64,000 bases of DNA. Source: CAWAWP01 sp963841205. Lineage in GTDB: Bacteria > Chloroflexota > Ktedonobacteria > Ktedonobacterales > JADMIN01. Below the pieces are notes generated by a model. That model ran no database searches and was not told the DNA's origin. It saw only the letters and a program-made list of their open reading frames with translations. The translations under genes and the position numbers were made by a program. Position 1 is the stretch's first letter; every line of letters begins with the position of its first letter. The stretch spans positions 124,001 through 188,000 of the forward strand of contig CAWJCH010000012.1 in assembly GCA_963841205.1 (NCBI GenBank). Direction: 5' to 3'. Below are positions 1 through 8,252 of this stretch, one piece after another.

Positions 1-339
1 GCTGCCGAGGCCGTCACGCGAGGCCGCGCCGCCGGGGCGCTGTCATTCCGGTTAGAAAATGGCGCCCAGTGGCTGCGCCGCTCCTTCGCCGAGGCGCACC
101 TCGAGCACTATCCCGACGAGCTGCACGTGACCGAGGTCGAGCCGGTGGTCGCCTACGTGGCCAGCATGTGGTTCGTCGATGACATGCTTGGGGCCGCGTC
201 GGCACCAGCGATGGATGACGAGCGAGCGGTGCTGCGCACCCGCGTCGAAGACAGCTTTCGATTTCTCGTCCAGGAGCGGATCGCGGCGGCCGGCTGTCTG
301 CGCATCTCCAAAGCGACGGGGGCATTCGTTGCCCGCTGA
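1..339 (+). CDS. C-terminal part of a class I SAM-dependent methyltransferase (5' end outside window)
   Basis: The frame is open from base 1 to the TGA at 337-339, so only about 112 C-terminal residues are present. The segment has the usual tail of small-molecule class I methyltransferases: an FRLENG strand followed by an acidic, aromatic helix-strand unit (WLRRSFAEAHLEHY), then LHVTEVEPVVAYVAS, then a helical lid region. The SAM-binding glycine-rich motif would lie upstream and cannot be seen, so the substrate cannot be inferred. A later ATG at base 127 lies inside this conserved block and is unlikely to be the real start. An ISAs1 element begins about 40 bp after the stop. Confidence 0.72.
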   Translation, partial: AAEAVTRGRAAGALSFRLENGAQWLRRSFAEAHLEHYPDELHVTEVEPVVAYVASMWFVDDMLGAASAPAMDDERAVLRTRVEDSFRFLVQERIAAAGCLRISKATGAFVAR

Positions 340-370
340 AGTCACTCCGCGCCGAGCGAGGCACCGAAGG

Positions 371-380
371 GGTGGTAAGA
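371..380. repeat. Left target-site duplication of the ISAs1 element
   Basis: The ten bases ggtggtaaga abut the left terminal repeat. The ten bases after the right terminal repeat (1725-1734) are ggtggtaaaa, a 9/10 match. A duplication of 8-10 bp is normal for ISAs1 elements. Confidence 0.7.
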
Positions 381-1724
381 CAGGGTCATTTCATGCTAGC
401 GAAGAGGGTGTAGACTGGGAGGCCTGACACCACCAAGAACAGCAGCAAGAACACGGTATGAGGCACCCGCAGGGTCGTTACGGGCGGCGTTGGCGGCCTT
501 GCCGGACGTGCGGTGGGGGCAAGGGCGGGTGCATCCGCTGGGGGGGGATGCTGGCGCTGGTGGTCTGCGCCTTGCTCTGTGGCAGTCGCCGCCTGTACGC
601 CATCGCCCAATGGGGCCAAGATTGCGGGCCGGAGCTGCGCGAAGCGCTGGGGCTGCGCGAAGCGCTGGGGCTGCGCGCGGAGCGCGGGCCGAGTGTGCCG
701 ACGCTGCCCCGCGCCTTCCGGTCGCTGGATCATGCCGCCTTTGAGCGGGTCCTGGGGGGTGGTTCGCCGCGCCGGGACTGACGGCGGACGAGGGGCTGGC
801 GGTGGACGGCACGACGCGGCGCGGGATGCACGGCGAGGAGATTCCAGGGGGGCATCGGGTGGCGGTCTTCGCGCAGCGGACGCGGGTGGTGCTCGCCGAG
901 GCGGAGACGGTGGGCAAAGGCAAGGAGCTCGCGGGGCGGGGGGGGACGCGGCGCTGGCGGCCTTGCCGGAGCGGCTGCTGCGCGGGCGGGTCGTCACCGG
1001 CGACGCGCTCTGGGCGCCGCGCGCGCGCTGCCAGCAGCTCGTGGCCAAAGGGGGCCCTATTTGCTGGTCCTCCTTGAGGACCAGCCGCTGATGCGCGAGG
1101 CGGTGGCGCGCAGTTTCGCCGATCCGCGCACCCCACGCCAGCGGGTGGTGGTCGGCGACCGGCATGGCGACCGCGAGGAGCGGCGCACGCTGGAGGCCTC
1201 GACCGAGATGGTGGCCTACCTCGGCGCCCACGCTGGCGCCCACGCTGGCACCCACGCTGGCGCTCCTGTCGGGACGCCGAGGTGCGCGTCCTCGGTGGCG
1301 TCCTCGGTGGACCCTGACCTGCGGATTGGCGAGTGGCCGGGGCTCGGCCAGGTCTGTCGCCTCGTGCGCGAGGTCGAGTTCGTCAGCGGTCGCCGGAGCG
1401 GGCAGACCACCTACGAGGTGGTCTTCGCCGTGACGAGTCTGCTGCCCGCGCAGGCCGATCCCGCGCGCCTGCTGGCGCTCTCGCGCGGCCACTGGCCGAT
1501 TGAGAACGGCTTGCACGGGGTCCGCGATGTCACCTTGGGCGAAGAGGCCTGCCAGGTCCGCTCAGGCCAAGCGCCCGCCGTCTTCGCCGCCTGCCGCAAC
1601 ACCTGCCTCGGACTGCTGCGCCGCGCGGGGTACCGCAACGTCGCCGCCGCGTTGCGTCGTCACGCCAGGTATCCCCGCGAAGCCCTCGCCCTCCTTGGTC
1701 TTCCCCTAGCATGAAATGACCCTG
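381..1724 (+). mobile_element. Complete but dead ISAs1-family insertion sequence
   Basis: The element is 1344 bp long and bounded by perfect 19-bp inverted repeats: cagggtcatttcatgctag at 381-399 and its reverse complement at 1706-1724. It is flanked by a near-perfect 10-bp target duplication. It carries one transposase gene that covers almost the whole length and is broken by several frameshifts. The ends and target duplication are still almost intact, so insertion was fairly recent even though the coding sequence is ruined. It sits between a methyltransferase gene and a putative promoter for a truncated membrane gene. Confidence 0.85.
424..1714 (+). pseudogene. ISAs1-family transposase, multiply frameshifted
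   Basis: The pieces are in order but in different frames. The N-terminal ALAALPDVRWGQGRVHPL block is at about 487-540. LALVVCALLCGSRRLYAIAQWG follows (about 550-610), then a VDGTTRRG catalytic-region block from about 802, LPERLLRGRVVTGDAL (about 960-1010), and the C-terminal HWPIENGLHGVRDVTLGEE block (about 1490-1550). Frame changes coincide with G runs at about 541-547, 754-759 and 938-945 and near 1050. There are also in-frame tandem repeats: two 18-bp copies at 635-670, and three 12-bp copies at 1223-1258 that encode repeated AHAG-like units. The residues seen fit the ISAs1/DDE transposase family; the product cannot be functional. Confidence 0.82.
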
Positions 1725-1743
1725 GGTGGTAAAAGGGCTTCCC

Positions 1744-1771
1744 TGTACAATCGCGGTATTGGTGCTATACT
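1744..1771 (+). promoter_or_regulatory. Putative sigma70-type promoter for the truncated membrane gene
   Basis: The -35-like TGTACA (1744-1749) and -10 TATACT (1766-1771) are separated by 16 bp. They lie about 85 bp upstream of the start of the next gene and just outside the right end of the ISAs1 element. Assigned by eye from consensus only. Confidence 0.4.
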
Positions 1772-1856
1772 CAGCGGAACCTGGAGCAGCGGCTGAGGCC
1801 ATTTCACGATTCTCGCCAGCGCTCTTCCTCGTAGTTACGGCCGAGGAGGAGTGCCC

Positions 1857-2069
1857 GTGAAAAGCCTGCCAGATCAACCGATGCTGCCGATGACACCAGC
1901 CTCACCACCGTCTGCTCTCCCGCCAGATGCCAGTTTGCGCAACAGCTTGCGCGACATCGCACGCAATCTCGTCATCAGCGGCGCCATCCCACTGCTCCTC
2001 TACGCGGTCTTGACGGGCCGCGGCGTATCTACAGTGCCTGCGCTCGGCTTCACCGAACTCCCGGAATAG
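1857..2069 (+). pseudogene. Truncated membrane protein, VC0807-like N-terminus
   Basis: A run resembling aGGAGGa at about 1842-1850 precedes GTG 1857 by a normal spacing, better than the GTG at 1851. About 70 codons follow. The LRDIARNLVISGAIPLLLYAVL segment is the amphipathic plus first membrane helix that opens VC0807-type integral membrane proteins, which normally run to about 200 residues with several helices. Here the frame ends at 2069 straight after the first helix, and no continuation is visible in the other frames before 2350. I read it as a 3'-truncated remnant; a genuine single-helix protein is possible. Confidence 0.45.
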
Positions 2070-2215
2070 CTCGTTCTCGAAACCGTCTTGGTCCATTTTC
2101 GGCTCGACTCCTAGTATTGTTCCCAATGACTAGTCCAGTCGGTGCCTAACCCATACCAACAGTGTAACCCGCAGCAAGCGGTATGGCAAGGCTGAAAGTC
2201 GGCAATATTCGCGAA

Positions 2216-2276
2216 AAGGTACTATTAAAAACCAGACATGACACATTGGTTAGTAGTATCTAAAATGTAGTACCTT
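2216..2276. repeat. AT-rich intergenic block with a 9-bp inverted repeat
   Basis: AAGGTACTA at 2216-2224 is matched by its exact reverse complement TAGTACCTT at 2268-2276, with a 43-bp AT-rich spacer, in an otherwise GC-rich window. It lies in the gene-free stretch 2070-2350. It could be an operator, the end of a lost mobile element or chance; no coding sequence is visible around it. Confidence 0.4.
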
Positions 2277-2350
2277 CACACCTCCCCGACCCAGCCTCGC
2301 AGAAGCCCATGGGCGCGTCCCTGCGCCCGTGTGCCACTAGCTAGCCCGCG

Positions 2351-2743
2351 CTATAGGTCGGCGGCCTGGGGCTGTGCTTCCAGGGGCGCAGCGGCACCCC
2401 CGGCACCCGACGTAGTTATCGGGTTGGCAATTTGGGGATCCTCCACGTCCGCTACGGCGTCGGGGATTGGGGCCTCCTCAGTTCGCCCTGCGTCCCTACT
2501 AACATGAACCACGTCGATGGAGACCCGAATCGTGTTGTGTTTGTCCGACCCCGCCCAGAAGCCGAAACGCTCAAGGCCGCGCCGGAGTCGGCCCCCGACC
2601 GCCGACCAGCCCACCTGCTCTAGCCCGTCCTCCATTGCAATGGTGAATTCGGTGAGTTCCGCCTCCAACCACTCTTGCTCGCTCAATTGGCCGCTGTCAA
2701 CTTGAGTCTCTGCTGTTTCGCTTGTGCTCACGTCGATTGCCAT
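2351..2743 (-). CDS. Small hypothetical protein, possibly trypco2-like
   Basis: The start was set at ATG 2743 (MAIDVSTS...), because GGAGG lies about 8 nt upstream; the longer frame from TTG 2758 runs through this ribosome site. The 130-residue product is acidic. It has a predicted helix (SEQEWLEAELTEFTIAMEDG), then an FGFWAGSDKHNTIRVSIDVV strand region, and a low-complexity Ala/Gly/Pro C-terminus. The order helix - 'FW' strand - T/R-rich strand is reminiscent of the trypsin-co-occurring domain 2 family, but the resemblance is weak and no peptidase gene is adjacent. Function unknown. Confidence 0.5.
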   Translation of the reverse strand: MAIDVSTSETAETQVDSGQLSEQEWLEAELTEFTIAMEDGLEQVGWSAVGGRLRRGLERFGFWAGSDKHNTIRVSIDVVHVSRDAGRTEEAPIPDAVADVEDPQIANPITTSGAGGAAAPLEAQPQAADL

Positions 2744-2862
2744 TGTTCGATCCTCCAATTTGGCCAGTCGAAAGGCCCCCGGCCATGCGGGCAGGGGGTC
2801 TCGCGCTAATGGGACGCACTACCATGTCAGCTCAACACGAAAGCTGACGATGGACGTGAGCG

Positions 2863-3171
2863 GTGGGCGGGAGGAGTCTTCCGAAAAGTGGCAACTATGT
2901 GGTGCATCAGCAGGTAGTGTATCAAGGGACCGTTAACAGCAGCGTCGTGCGCGCTGCGGAGGTGTACAAGCCTGCCGTGAACCGAACCAGCCCGGCGGTG
3001 GTGGTCGTTCACAATCATCCGTCCGGCGACCCGACGCCCTCGCCGGAGGACATACGGACGACGGAGCGGCTTCGACAGGCGGGCGAGTTGCTCGACATAG
3101 CGCTACTCGACCACATCGTAATTGGACAGCAACGCTACGTCAGCATGAAGGAGCGCGGGCTAGGCTTCTGA
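2863..3171 (+). pseudogene. radC: 5'-truncated RadC-like JAB/MPN domain protein
   Basis: From about residue 8 the frame matches the RadC MPN domain: GTVNSSVVRAAEVYKPAVNR, then the metal-binding JAMM signature HNHPSGDPTPSPED, then DHIVIG and YVSMKERGLGF at the natural C-terminus. The helix-hairpin-helix N-terminal half of RadC (about 120 residues) is absent: in-frame stops lie at 2845 and 2857, just before the GTG at 2863. The JAMM glutamate that normally lies near the start of the domain is not evident. RadC-family proteins often travel on mobile elements. I treat it as a remnant, though a short stand-alone JAB protein cannot be excluded. Confidence 0.62.
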
Positions 3172-3175
3172 GCGG

Positions 3176-4123
3176 CTACCTGTCCTGATCCTCTGGCACG
3201 CCGAGCTCGCGGGCGCGCTGGGTGGCCGCTGCTGCCTCGTCTTTTCGGCCCACTTGCCGCAGCGCTTCAGCTTTGCCGTCCCAGGCCCAGCCATTCTCGG
3301 CGTCAAGGGCGATTGAGCGGTCGTAGGCGCTGATAGCATCCATCGGGCGCTCGAGGCCGACGAGAGCATCACCCTTGCCCATCCACGCCCAATCATTGGT
3401 CGCGTCAACCTCGATGGCGTAGTCGTACGTGCGCAGGGCCTCGTCGAATCTGCCGAGGTGGCCGAGTGAGTCGCCTTTGCCGGTGAGTGCATCGAGGTCG
3501 TCTGGATCGAGAGCGAGCGCTCGGTCGTACGCGCTGATGGCCTCTTCCTGGCGGCCCAAGGCGTCGAGCGCGTCGCCTTTGCCTGTCCAAGCACCTTCGT
3601 CCGCCGGGTCTACCGAGAGTGCGCGGTCATAGAGTTCCAGCGCCTCATCGAATCGCTCCAATTCAAGGTAGGCGTCCGCTTTGCCGACGATGGCGTCGGC
3701 CTCTTCAGGGTCGAGCGCCAAGGCGCGCTCGTAGGCGGCTAACGCTTCGGCGCCACGATGCTGCTCTATGAGCATGGCGCCCTTCACCAGCCAGGCATCT
3801 GTATCAGTGGGATCGAGGGCCAGTGCCCGCTCGGCTGCATTGAGCGCCTCTTCGAGACGGTTGAGCTCGGCGAGGACGCCGCTCTTCGCCAGCCAGCACT
3901 CGGCCTCATCTGGATCGATGGTGAGCGCGCGGTCGTAAGCGTCAAGCGCGTCTTCGAATCGCTCGCTGCCGGCCAGCGCCTCGCCTTTGGAGGCCCAGGC
4001 TTCAGCATTGTCTGGTTCGAGGCTCAACGCGCGGTCAAACGCCTCCACGGCCTCATCGTAGCGCTCGCTCGTGAGCAGATCTTGCCCCTGAGCGATCCAC
4101 TCCTCGGCGTCGTGATTTGTCAT
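3176..4123 (-). CDS. Tetratricopeptide repeat protein (nine TPRs)
   Basis: The 315-residue protein is almost entirely nine back-to-back 34-residue TPR units. Each carries the W/A-G-A-Y-F-A-A-P pattern, for example AWASKGEALAGSERFEDAL and YDRALALDPDD. There is no signal peptide or membrane segment, so it should be a cytoplasmic scaffold for protein-protein contacts. The very regular repeats, with several near-identical GKGDAL units, suggest recent internal duplication. It lies downstream of, and is separated by a terminator from, the ferredoxin gene. Partner unknown. Confidence 0.85.
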   Translation of the reverse strand: MTNHDAEEWIAQGQDLLTSERYDEAVEAFDRALSLEPDNAEAWASKGEALAGSERFEDALDAYDRALTIDPDEAECWLAKSGVLAELNRLEEALNAAERALALDPTDTDAWLVKGAMLIEQHRGAEALAAYERALALDPEEADAIVGKADAYLELERFDEALELYDRALSVDPADEGAWTGKGDALDALGRQEEAISAYDRALALDPDDLDALTGKGDSLGHLGRFDEALRTYDYAIEVDATNDWAWMGKGDALVGLERPMDAISAYDRSIALDAENGWAWDGKAEALRQVGRKDEAAAATQRARELGVPEDQDR

Positions 4124-4188
4124 GTTCTGGCCTCGTTCCTCTCATGCTTCTCGCCGAGCACTGCTCTCCGTCTCCGTGAGACGCGGAA

Positions 4189-4224
4189 AAGCCCGCGCGA
4201 AGGTCTATCACTTCGCGCGGGCTT
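4189..4224 (-). terminator. Rho-independent terminator after the ferredoxin gene
   Basis: There is a perfect 14-bp stem: AAGCCCGCGCGAAG at 4189-4202 and its complement at 4211-4224, with an 8-nt loop. On the minus strand the stem ends in TTTT. It sits 14 bp beyond the ferredoxin stop codon and upstream of the TPR gene on the same strand. Confidence 0.85.
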
Positions 4225-4237
4225 GCCGGCTGCAAGC

Positions 4238-4498
4238 CTACTTCTTGAAGTAGTCGGCGTTGATCTGGATATACTCCCTCCACTGCGCGGGGACTGCGCT
4301 CTCCTCGAAAATTGCGCTGACCGGACAGGCTGGCTCGCAGGCGCCACAGTCGATGCACTCATCTGGGTTGATGAATAGTTGCTGCACGTCCTCGTAGCCG
4401 GGTTCGCCCTCGGCAGGGTGGATGCAGTCCACTGGGCACACATCTACGCAAGAGCCGTCCTTCAAGCCGACGCAGGGCTGTGTGATCACATACGTCAT
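4238..4498 (-). CDS. 7Fe-type ferredoxin (3Fe-4S/4Fe-4S)
   Basis: This is an 86-residue electron carrier. The N-terminal cluster region reads PCVGLKDGSCVDVCPVDCI and the second cluster motif is CIDCGACEPACP, the arrangement of FdxA-type seven-iron ferredoxins. A longer C-terminal tail ending in YFKK follows, as in soluble bacterial ferredoxins of this group. It is cytoplasmic, with no signal. The gene is monocistronic: its own -10 box lies upstream and a strong terminator lies directly downstream. The redox partner is not evident from the neighbours. Confidence 0.9.
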   Translation of the reverse strand: MTYVITQPCVGLKDGSCVDVCPVDCIHPAEGEPGYEDVQQLFINPDECIDCGACEPACPVSAIFEESAVPAQWREYIQINADYFKK

Positions 4499-4572
4499 GG
4501 AAGCCTAACTCTCCTCTGGACAGGATGGAGACCAGCCAGCCGGGCGTCTCGCCCCTGGCGCAATTCTCACGT

Positions 4573-4578
4573 ATTATA
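4573..4578 (-). promoter_or_regulatory. -10 box of the ferredoxin promoter
   Basis: A perfect TATAAT on the minus strand, about 75 bp upstream of the ferredoxin ATG. The -35 region is weak (TAGTAA at 17-bp spacing), so the promoter call rests mainly on the -10. Confidence 0.45.
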
Positions 4579-4626
4579 CCGGCTCTGAGTGCCAATTACT
4601 AGCCGAGGGAGCGGCGAATGGCACGC

Positions 4627-5688
4627 CTATCCCTTTGTTCGCGCCGGGGGTGAGGTTAGCGAGGCATCGAGGCGTGAAAGGAATGCGTCGAGCCGCAATG
4701 GCGCGGAAAACGCTGCGTCGGAGGCATGTTGAACTTGCCGGCTCCGCACAAACGCCAGCAGTTCACGCCGCTCCTCCGCTGAGGTCCTCGAGATGAGTAT
4801 TTCCTCCATGTCGGCAATGGTCTCGTGTTCAAGTGCATCCGAATCTGCGCCGAGAAAGTCTACGAGTGTATGAAGGATGCTTCGCCGCAATCCCGCTGCG
4901 GCGGTGCCCTCTAGGCAACGGGCCAGCCCTTCGGCAGACGTGCGGAGCGCCGAACTCACTGTCTCACGATAGACGGCGCCCAGGTCGCCGTCCGCGGCCT
5001 CGAAAGTGGCCTCGGCGATGGCGCGATACACGGCGGTGGCGAGAGCGTAGCGGTTACGGGCGAGGTAGTCGTCGCCAAGTTCGAAGATGGGACGCAGGCG
5101 CTCGGTGCTGGCGGCATTCTCGGCGTCATGCTGGGCACCGGCTTCGGTCCAATCGTCGTAGTGAGGGCGGCGCTGGGCGCCGAGGGCGATGGCGACCTCG
5201 CGGCGGAGGGCCTCGACATTGACCTGCTCGGCGCTGGCGACGGTGCCCGCGACATAGGGTAGCTCTTGCTCGACGAGATCGGCCAAGCCGTCGGAGCGGC
5301 GGACGAGGCGGCGTAAGAGGGTCAGCAGTGACTGCGGGCTGAGGAGTTCCAGGGTCATCTCTAGCGGCTCGATCTCGGCGAAGATCTCAGGCTCTTCGAG
5401 CCATGCGTAGAGCAGCGCGGCCGCGTGCTTGCAGCGGCCTTGTTCGCCCTTGCCGCAGGTGCAGTGCGCGGAGGCAATGCCGTCAGCGCCGAGAGTCACT
5501 TCGACGCGGTAGGGGATGGTCGTGGACCCCTGGCAGCGGGCGCGCAAGAGGCCGTTCTCGGCGCGCGTGGACGATAGGGCGCCGGTGCGGAAGGCACGCT
5601 TACCAAGCTCGAGTGATCGTTTGCCGGTCCATGCCTGGATGGCGTCCTCGGTGAGTGAGGGCGCATACGTCGCAAGATCAGTCTCCAC
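4627..5688 (-). CDS. SWIM zinc-finger protein
   Basis: A SWIM-type CxC...CxH zinc finger (CTCGKGEQGRCKHAAAL) lies at about residues 75-95. It is preceded by a beta-rich segment and followed by a long helical domain of unknown role. The start is best placed at GTG 5688: GAGGAGG lies 6 nt upstream, while the ATG at 5694 directly abuts that site. This start overlaps the end of trmD by about 11 bp, which suggests translational coupling. Bacterial proteins of this type often accompany SNF2 helicases or VWA/MoxR systems, but none is adjacent here. A DNA- or protein-binding role is inferred. Confidence 0.78.
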   Translation of the reverse strand: METDLATYAPSLTEDAIQAWTGKRSLELGKRAFRTGALSSTRAENGLLRARCQGSTTIPYRVEVTLGADGIASAHCTCGKGEQGRCKHAAALLYAWLEEPEIFAEIEPLEMTLELLSPQSLLTLLRRLVRRSDGLADLVEQELPYVAGTVASAEQVNVEALRREVAIALGAQRRPHYDDWTEAGAQHDAENAASTERLRPIFELGDDYLARNRYALATAVYRAIAEATFEAADGDLGAVYRETVSSALRTSAEGLARCLEGTAAAGLRRSILHTLVDFLGADSDALEHETIADMEEILISRTSAEERRELLAFVRSRQVQHASDAAFSAPLRLDAFLSRLDASLTSPPARTKG

Positions 5689-6451
5689 CTGCATCCTCCT
5701 CAGATCGCGTGACGTCGTCGGCGTGCGCGCGTGATTCTGTCTCTTCGATTTCATTCAGGAGCTTTTGGTCGGCTTTGTCGAGGGTGAGCGCCGCAAGGAG
5801 ATCGGGCCGACGGTTGCGCGTGCGGCGCAACGACTCTCGGCGCCGCCAGCGTGCAATGACCGCATGATTGCCGTTCAATAAGACTTCGGGCACGACCCAG
5901 CCGCGAAACACTGGCGGGCGTGTGTACTGCGGATATTCGAGGAGTCCCGCCGTGTGGGACTCCTCCTCCGCAGAGCCGGTCGCCAGCACGCCGGGGAGCA
6001 GCCGAGCTACGGCATCGACTATCACCATCGCCGCAAGCTCGCCACCTGTCAGCACGTAGTCGCCGATGGAAATTTCATCGGTCGCCAGGTGCTCGCGGAT
6101 GCGCTCGTCCACGCCCTCGTAGTGGCCGCAGATCAGGGTGACACGCGGCTGTTGGACCAACTCACGTGCAATGGGCTGGGTGAAGCGACGACCCTGCGGG
6201 CTCATCAGGATGATCGGGCCGCCAGTGTAGACGGCTTCTATCGCGGTAAAGAGCGGCTCTGGCTTCATTACCATGCCAGCTCCGCCGCCGTAGGGATAGT
6301 CGTCCACGACGTGGTGGCGGTCGGTCGTGACGTCGCGCGGATTATGGAGGGCAATTTCTAGGTGGCCGGCCGCCTGCGCACGGGCGAGCATGCTCTCTTC
6401 AAACGGGCCGCGAAACATGCCGGGGAAGAGCGTGAAGATGTCGACGTGCAT
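5678..6451 (-). CDS. trmD: tRNA (guanine-N1-)-methyltransferase TrmD
   Basis: It methylates G37 of tRNAs using S-adenosylmethionine through the SPOUT trefoil-knot fold. Family signatures are clear: MHVDIFTLFPGMF at the N-terminus, DDYPYGGGAGMVMKPEP, LICGHYEGVDERI and SIGDYVLTGGELAAMV. Length (257 aa) is normal, although the C-terminal tail after about residue 230 is more acidic than usual. It is normally encoded with rpsP-rimM-rplS, but here those partners are absent and a SWIM protein overlaps its 3' end. Confidence 0.97.
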   Translation of the reverse strand: MHVDIFTLFPGMFRGPFEESMLARAQAAGHLEIALHNPRDVTTDRHHVVDDYPYGGGAGMVMKPEPLFTAIEAVYTGGPIILMSPQGRRFTQPIARELVQQPRVTLICGHYEGVDERIREHLATDEISIGDYVLTGGELAAMVIVDAVARLLPGVLATGSAEEESHTAGLLEYPQYTRPPVFRGWVVPEVLLNGNHAVIARWRRRESLRRTRNRRPDLLAALTLDKADQKLLNEIEETESRAHADDVTRSEEDAGGD

Positions 6452-6653
6452 GCCTCACCCCCTCTTAATAATGTGCCACGACAACGGCGCGAGTTCGAGG
6501 CGTAGATTCACACTCGATGGGCTTACTGTGTGGTAGAATTCATCGGTTCCGCGCCCGACTATTCGCGGCGCGATTCCCCATCATTGTCGCACACGGCGTC
6601 GCGGGCGCGACGCACGGTTGATAGCTCTTTGTCATCAAGGTTGTAGCACGAGC

Positions 6654-8252
6654 ATGGCGATCCTTTGGCAGATCGGCGCCGTCGAACAGGGACGCGCCTC
6701 CGAGGGGCTGCGTCGCGCGGTCGCGCACACGGCGGCGTTGGCGGAGGCGAGCGCGGCTGTGCTACTACTGGCGGATGGCGCCGATGATGGGGCGGATGAG
6801 GAGCGCGAGTTCGTCGTCGCGGCGTCGGGTATCGAGCGCGAGCAGGTGAACACGCTGGTCGGCGTGTTGGCGGACGATGCGACGCCGGAACCGCTGGACG
6901 GGCGACCGCGCGTGGTGATGTATTCCGAGCTGTGGGCGGGCGAGATCGCGATGTTGACGCTGGGCGATCTGGCGGGTCCAGCCGGGAAGCTGTACCTGCT
7001 CGGCGGTGCGGGATTCTCGACGCGGCGCTCGCTGCTCGATCCGCGACGGCGGCAGGCGCTGATCGGGGAACTGACGGCGACGGTGCGCATCTATCAGGAG
7101 GCGGCGCGGCTGCGGCAGCAGAATCGCCAACTTAACTCGATCCTCCATTTCAGCGGTGACGGCATTATCACGGTGGACTCGGCATTGCGCATCACGGGCT
7201 TCAATCCGGCGATGGAGGCGATGACGGCGTGGCGTCAGCACGAGGTGGCCGGGCGCTTCTACCATGATGTGCTGCTACCGCGCGATCTGGCGGGGAATCC
7301 GCTGGGTTACGATGTCGATCCGGTAGTGCAGGCCTTTGAGACGGGACGCGCCATCGTGGATCGGCAACTGGTGATGCTGGCGCGCGACGGGCAGCCGGTG
7401 GATGTCTCGGTGACGGCATCGGCGGTGCGCGATGCGCATGGGCAGCCGATTAGTTGTGTGGTGAACGTACGCGACATTACACGCTCACGCGAGAGCGAGG
7501 ATTTGCGCAATACCTTCGTCTCGGTGGTGTCACATGAATTGCAGACTCCTGTCGCCATTATCAAGGGTTACGCCTCGACGCTGGCGCGCGAAGACGTAAC
7601 GTGGGACACGGAGACGCTGCGAAAGCGTCTGAAAGCCATAGAGGAAGAATCGGATCGACTCAACCATCTGCTTGGCAATCTGCTCTACGCCTCGCGCATC
7701 TACGCGGGCGGCCTGAAGATGGACCGGACGGAGCTTGATGTCACCGATCTGGCGCGCTCGGTGGTGCGGCGTTTCAAAGCACGCAGCCCAGAGAGCGATG
7801 TGAGCGTGCGCTTCCCTGCGCATGTGCCGCTGGTGTTGGCGGATCGCGAGCGCATCGCCGAGGTGCTGCTGAACCTGCTCGATAATGCGGTGAAATATTC
7901 GCCGAAGGGTGGACGCATTCGCGTGCGGGGGCAGGTGACGGACGATGAGGTGGTCGTCTCGGTGAGCGACGACGGCCAGGGCATTCCGCTACGCGAGCAG
8001 GAGCGTATCTTCGAGCGTTTCCAGCGGATCGACAACAGCGTGGCACGGCGCACGCAGGGGGCCGGGTTGGGCCTCTATATTTGCAAGGCGATCGTCGAGG
8101 CGCACGGCGGGCGCATCTGGGTGGCGAGCGAGCTGGGGAAAGGTTCGACATTCTCCTTCAGCCTGCCGCGCGAGGAGCGTCCGCGCACACCGATGGTCGT
8201 TTTCGGGGGACATCAGCGCGCGGTGCGGCGCGAGGAGGCCGACCATGCATGA
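6654..8252 (+). CDS. Sensor histidine kinase with PAS domain
   Basis: ATG 6654 is preferred over the upstream TTG at 6618. Domain order in the 532-residue protein: an N-terminal GAF-like region (about 10-150), a PAS domain (about 155-275, ILHFSGDGIITVDSALRITG), a HisKA dimerisation domain with the phospho-acceptor His294 in SVVSHELQTPV, and a HATPase_c domain. The last carries the N box (LNLLDNAVKYSP), G1 (DDGQGI), F box (IFERF) and G2 (GAGLGLYI). No transmembrane segment is visible, so it is a cytoplasmic sensor. It overlaps the next gene, its likely cognate regulator, by 8 bp. The ligand or redox signal is unknown. Confidence 0.93.
   Translation: MAILWQIGAVEQGRASEGLRRAVAHTAALAEASAAVLLLADGADDGADEEREFVVAASGIEREQVNTLVGVLADDATPEPLDGRPRVVMYSELWAGEIAMLTLGDLAGPAGKLYLLGGAGFSTRRSLLDPRRRQALIGELTATVRIYQEAARLRQQNRQLNSILHFSGDGIITVDSALRITGFNPAMEAMTAWRQHEVAGRFYHDVLLPRDLAGNPLGYDVDPVVQAFETGRAIVDRQLVMLARDGQPVDVSVTASAVRDAHGQPISCVVNVRDITRSRESEDLRNTFVSVVSHELQTPVAIIKGYASTLAREDVTWDTETLRKRLKAIEEESDRLNHLLGNLLYASRIYAGGLKMDRTELDVTDLARSVVRRFKARSPESDVSVRFPAHVPLVLADRERIAEVLLNLLDNAVKYSPKGGRIRVRGQVTDDEVVVSVSDDGQGIPLREQERIFERFQRIDNSVARRTQGAGLGLYICKAIVEAHGGRIWVASELGKGSTFSFSLPREERPRTPMVVFGGHQRAVRREEADHA

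Noticed and set aside
386..1516. Long minus-strand open frame over the ISAs1 element
   Set aside because: It is the antisense of the transposase; Pro/Arg-rich with no domain, and the plus strand has clear ISAs1 motifs.
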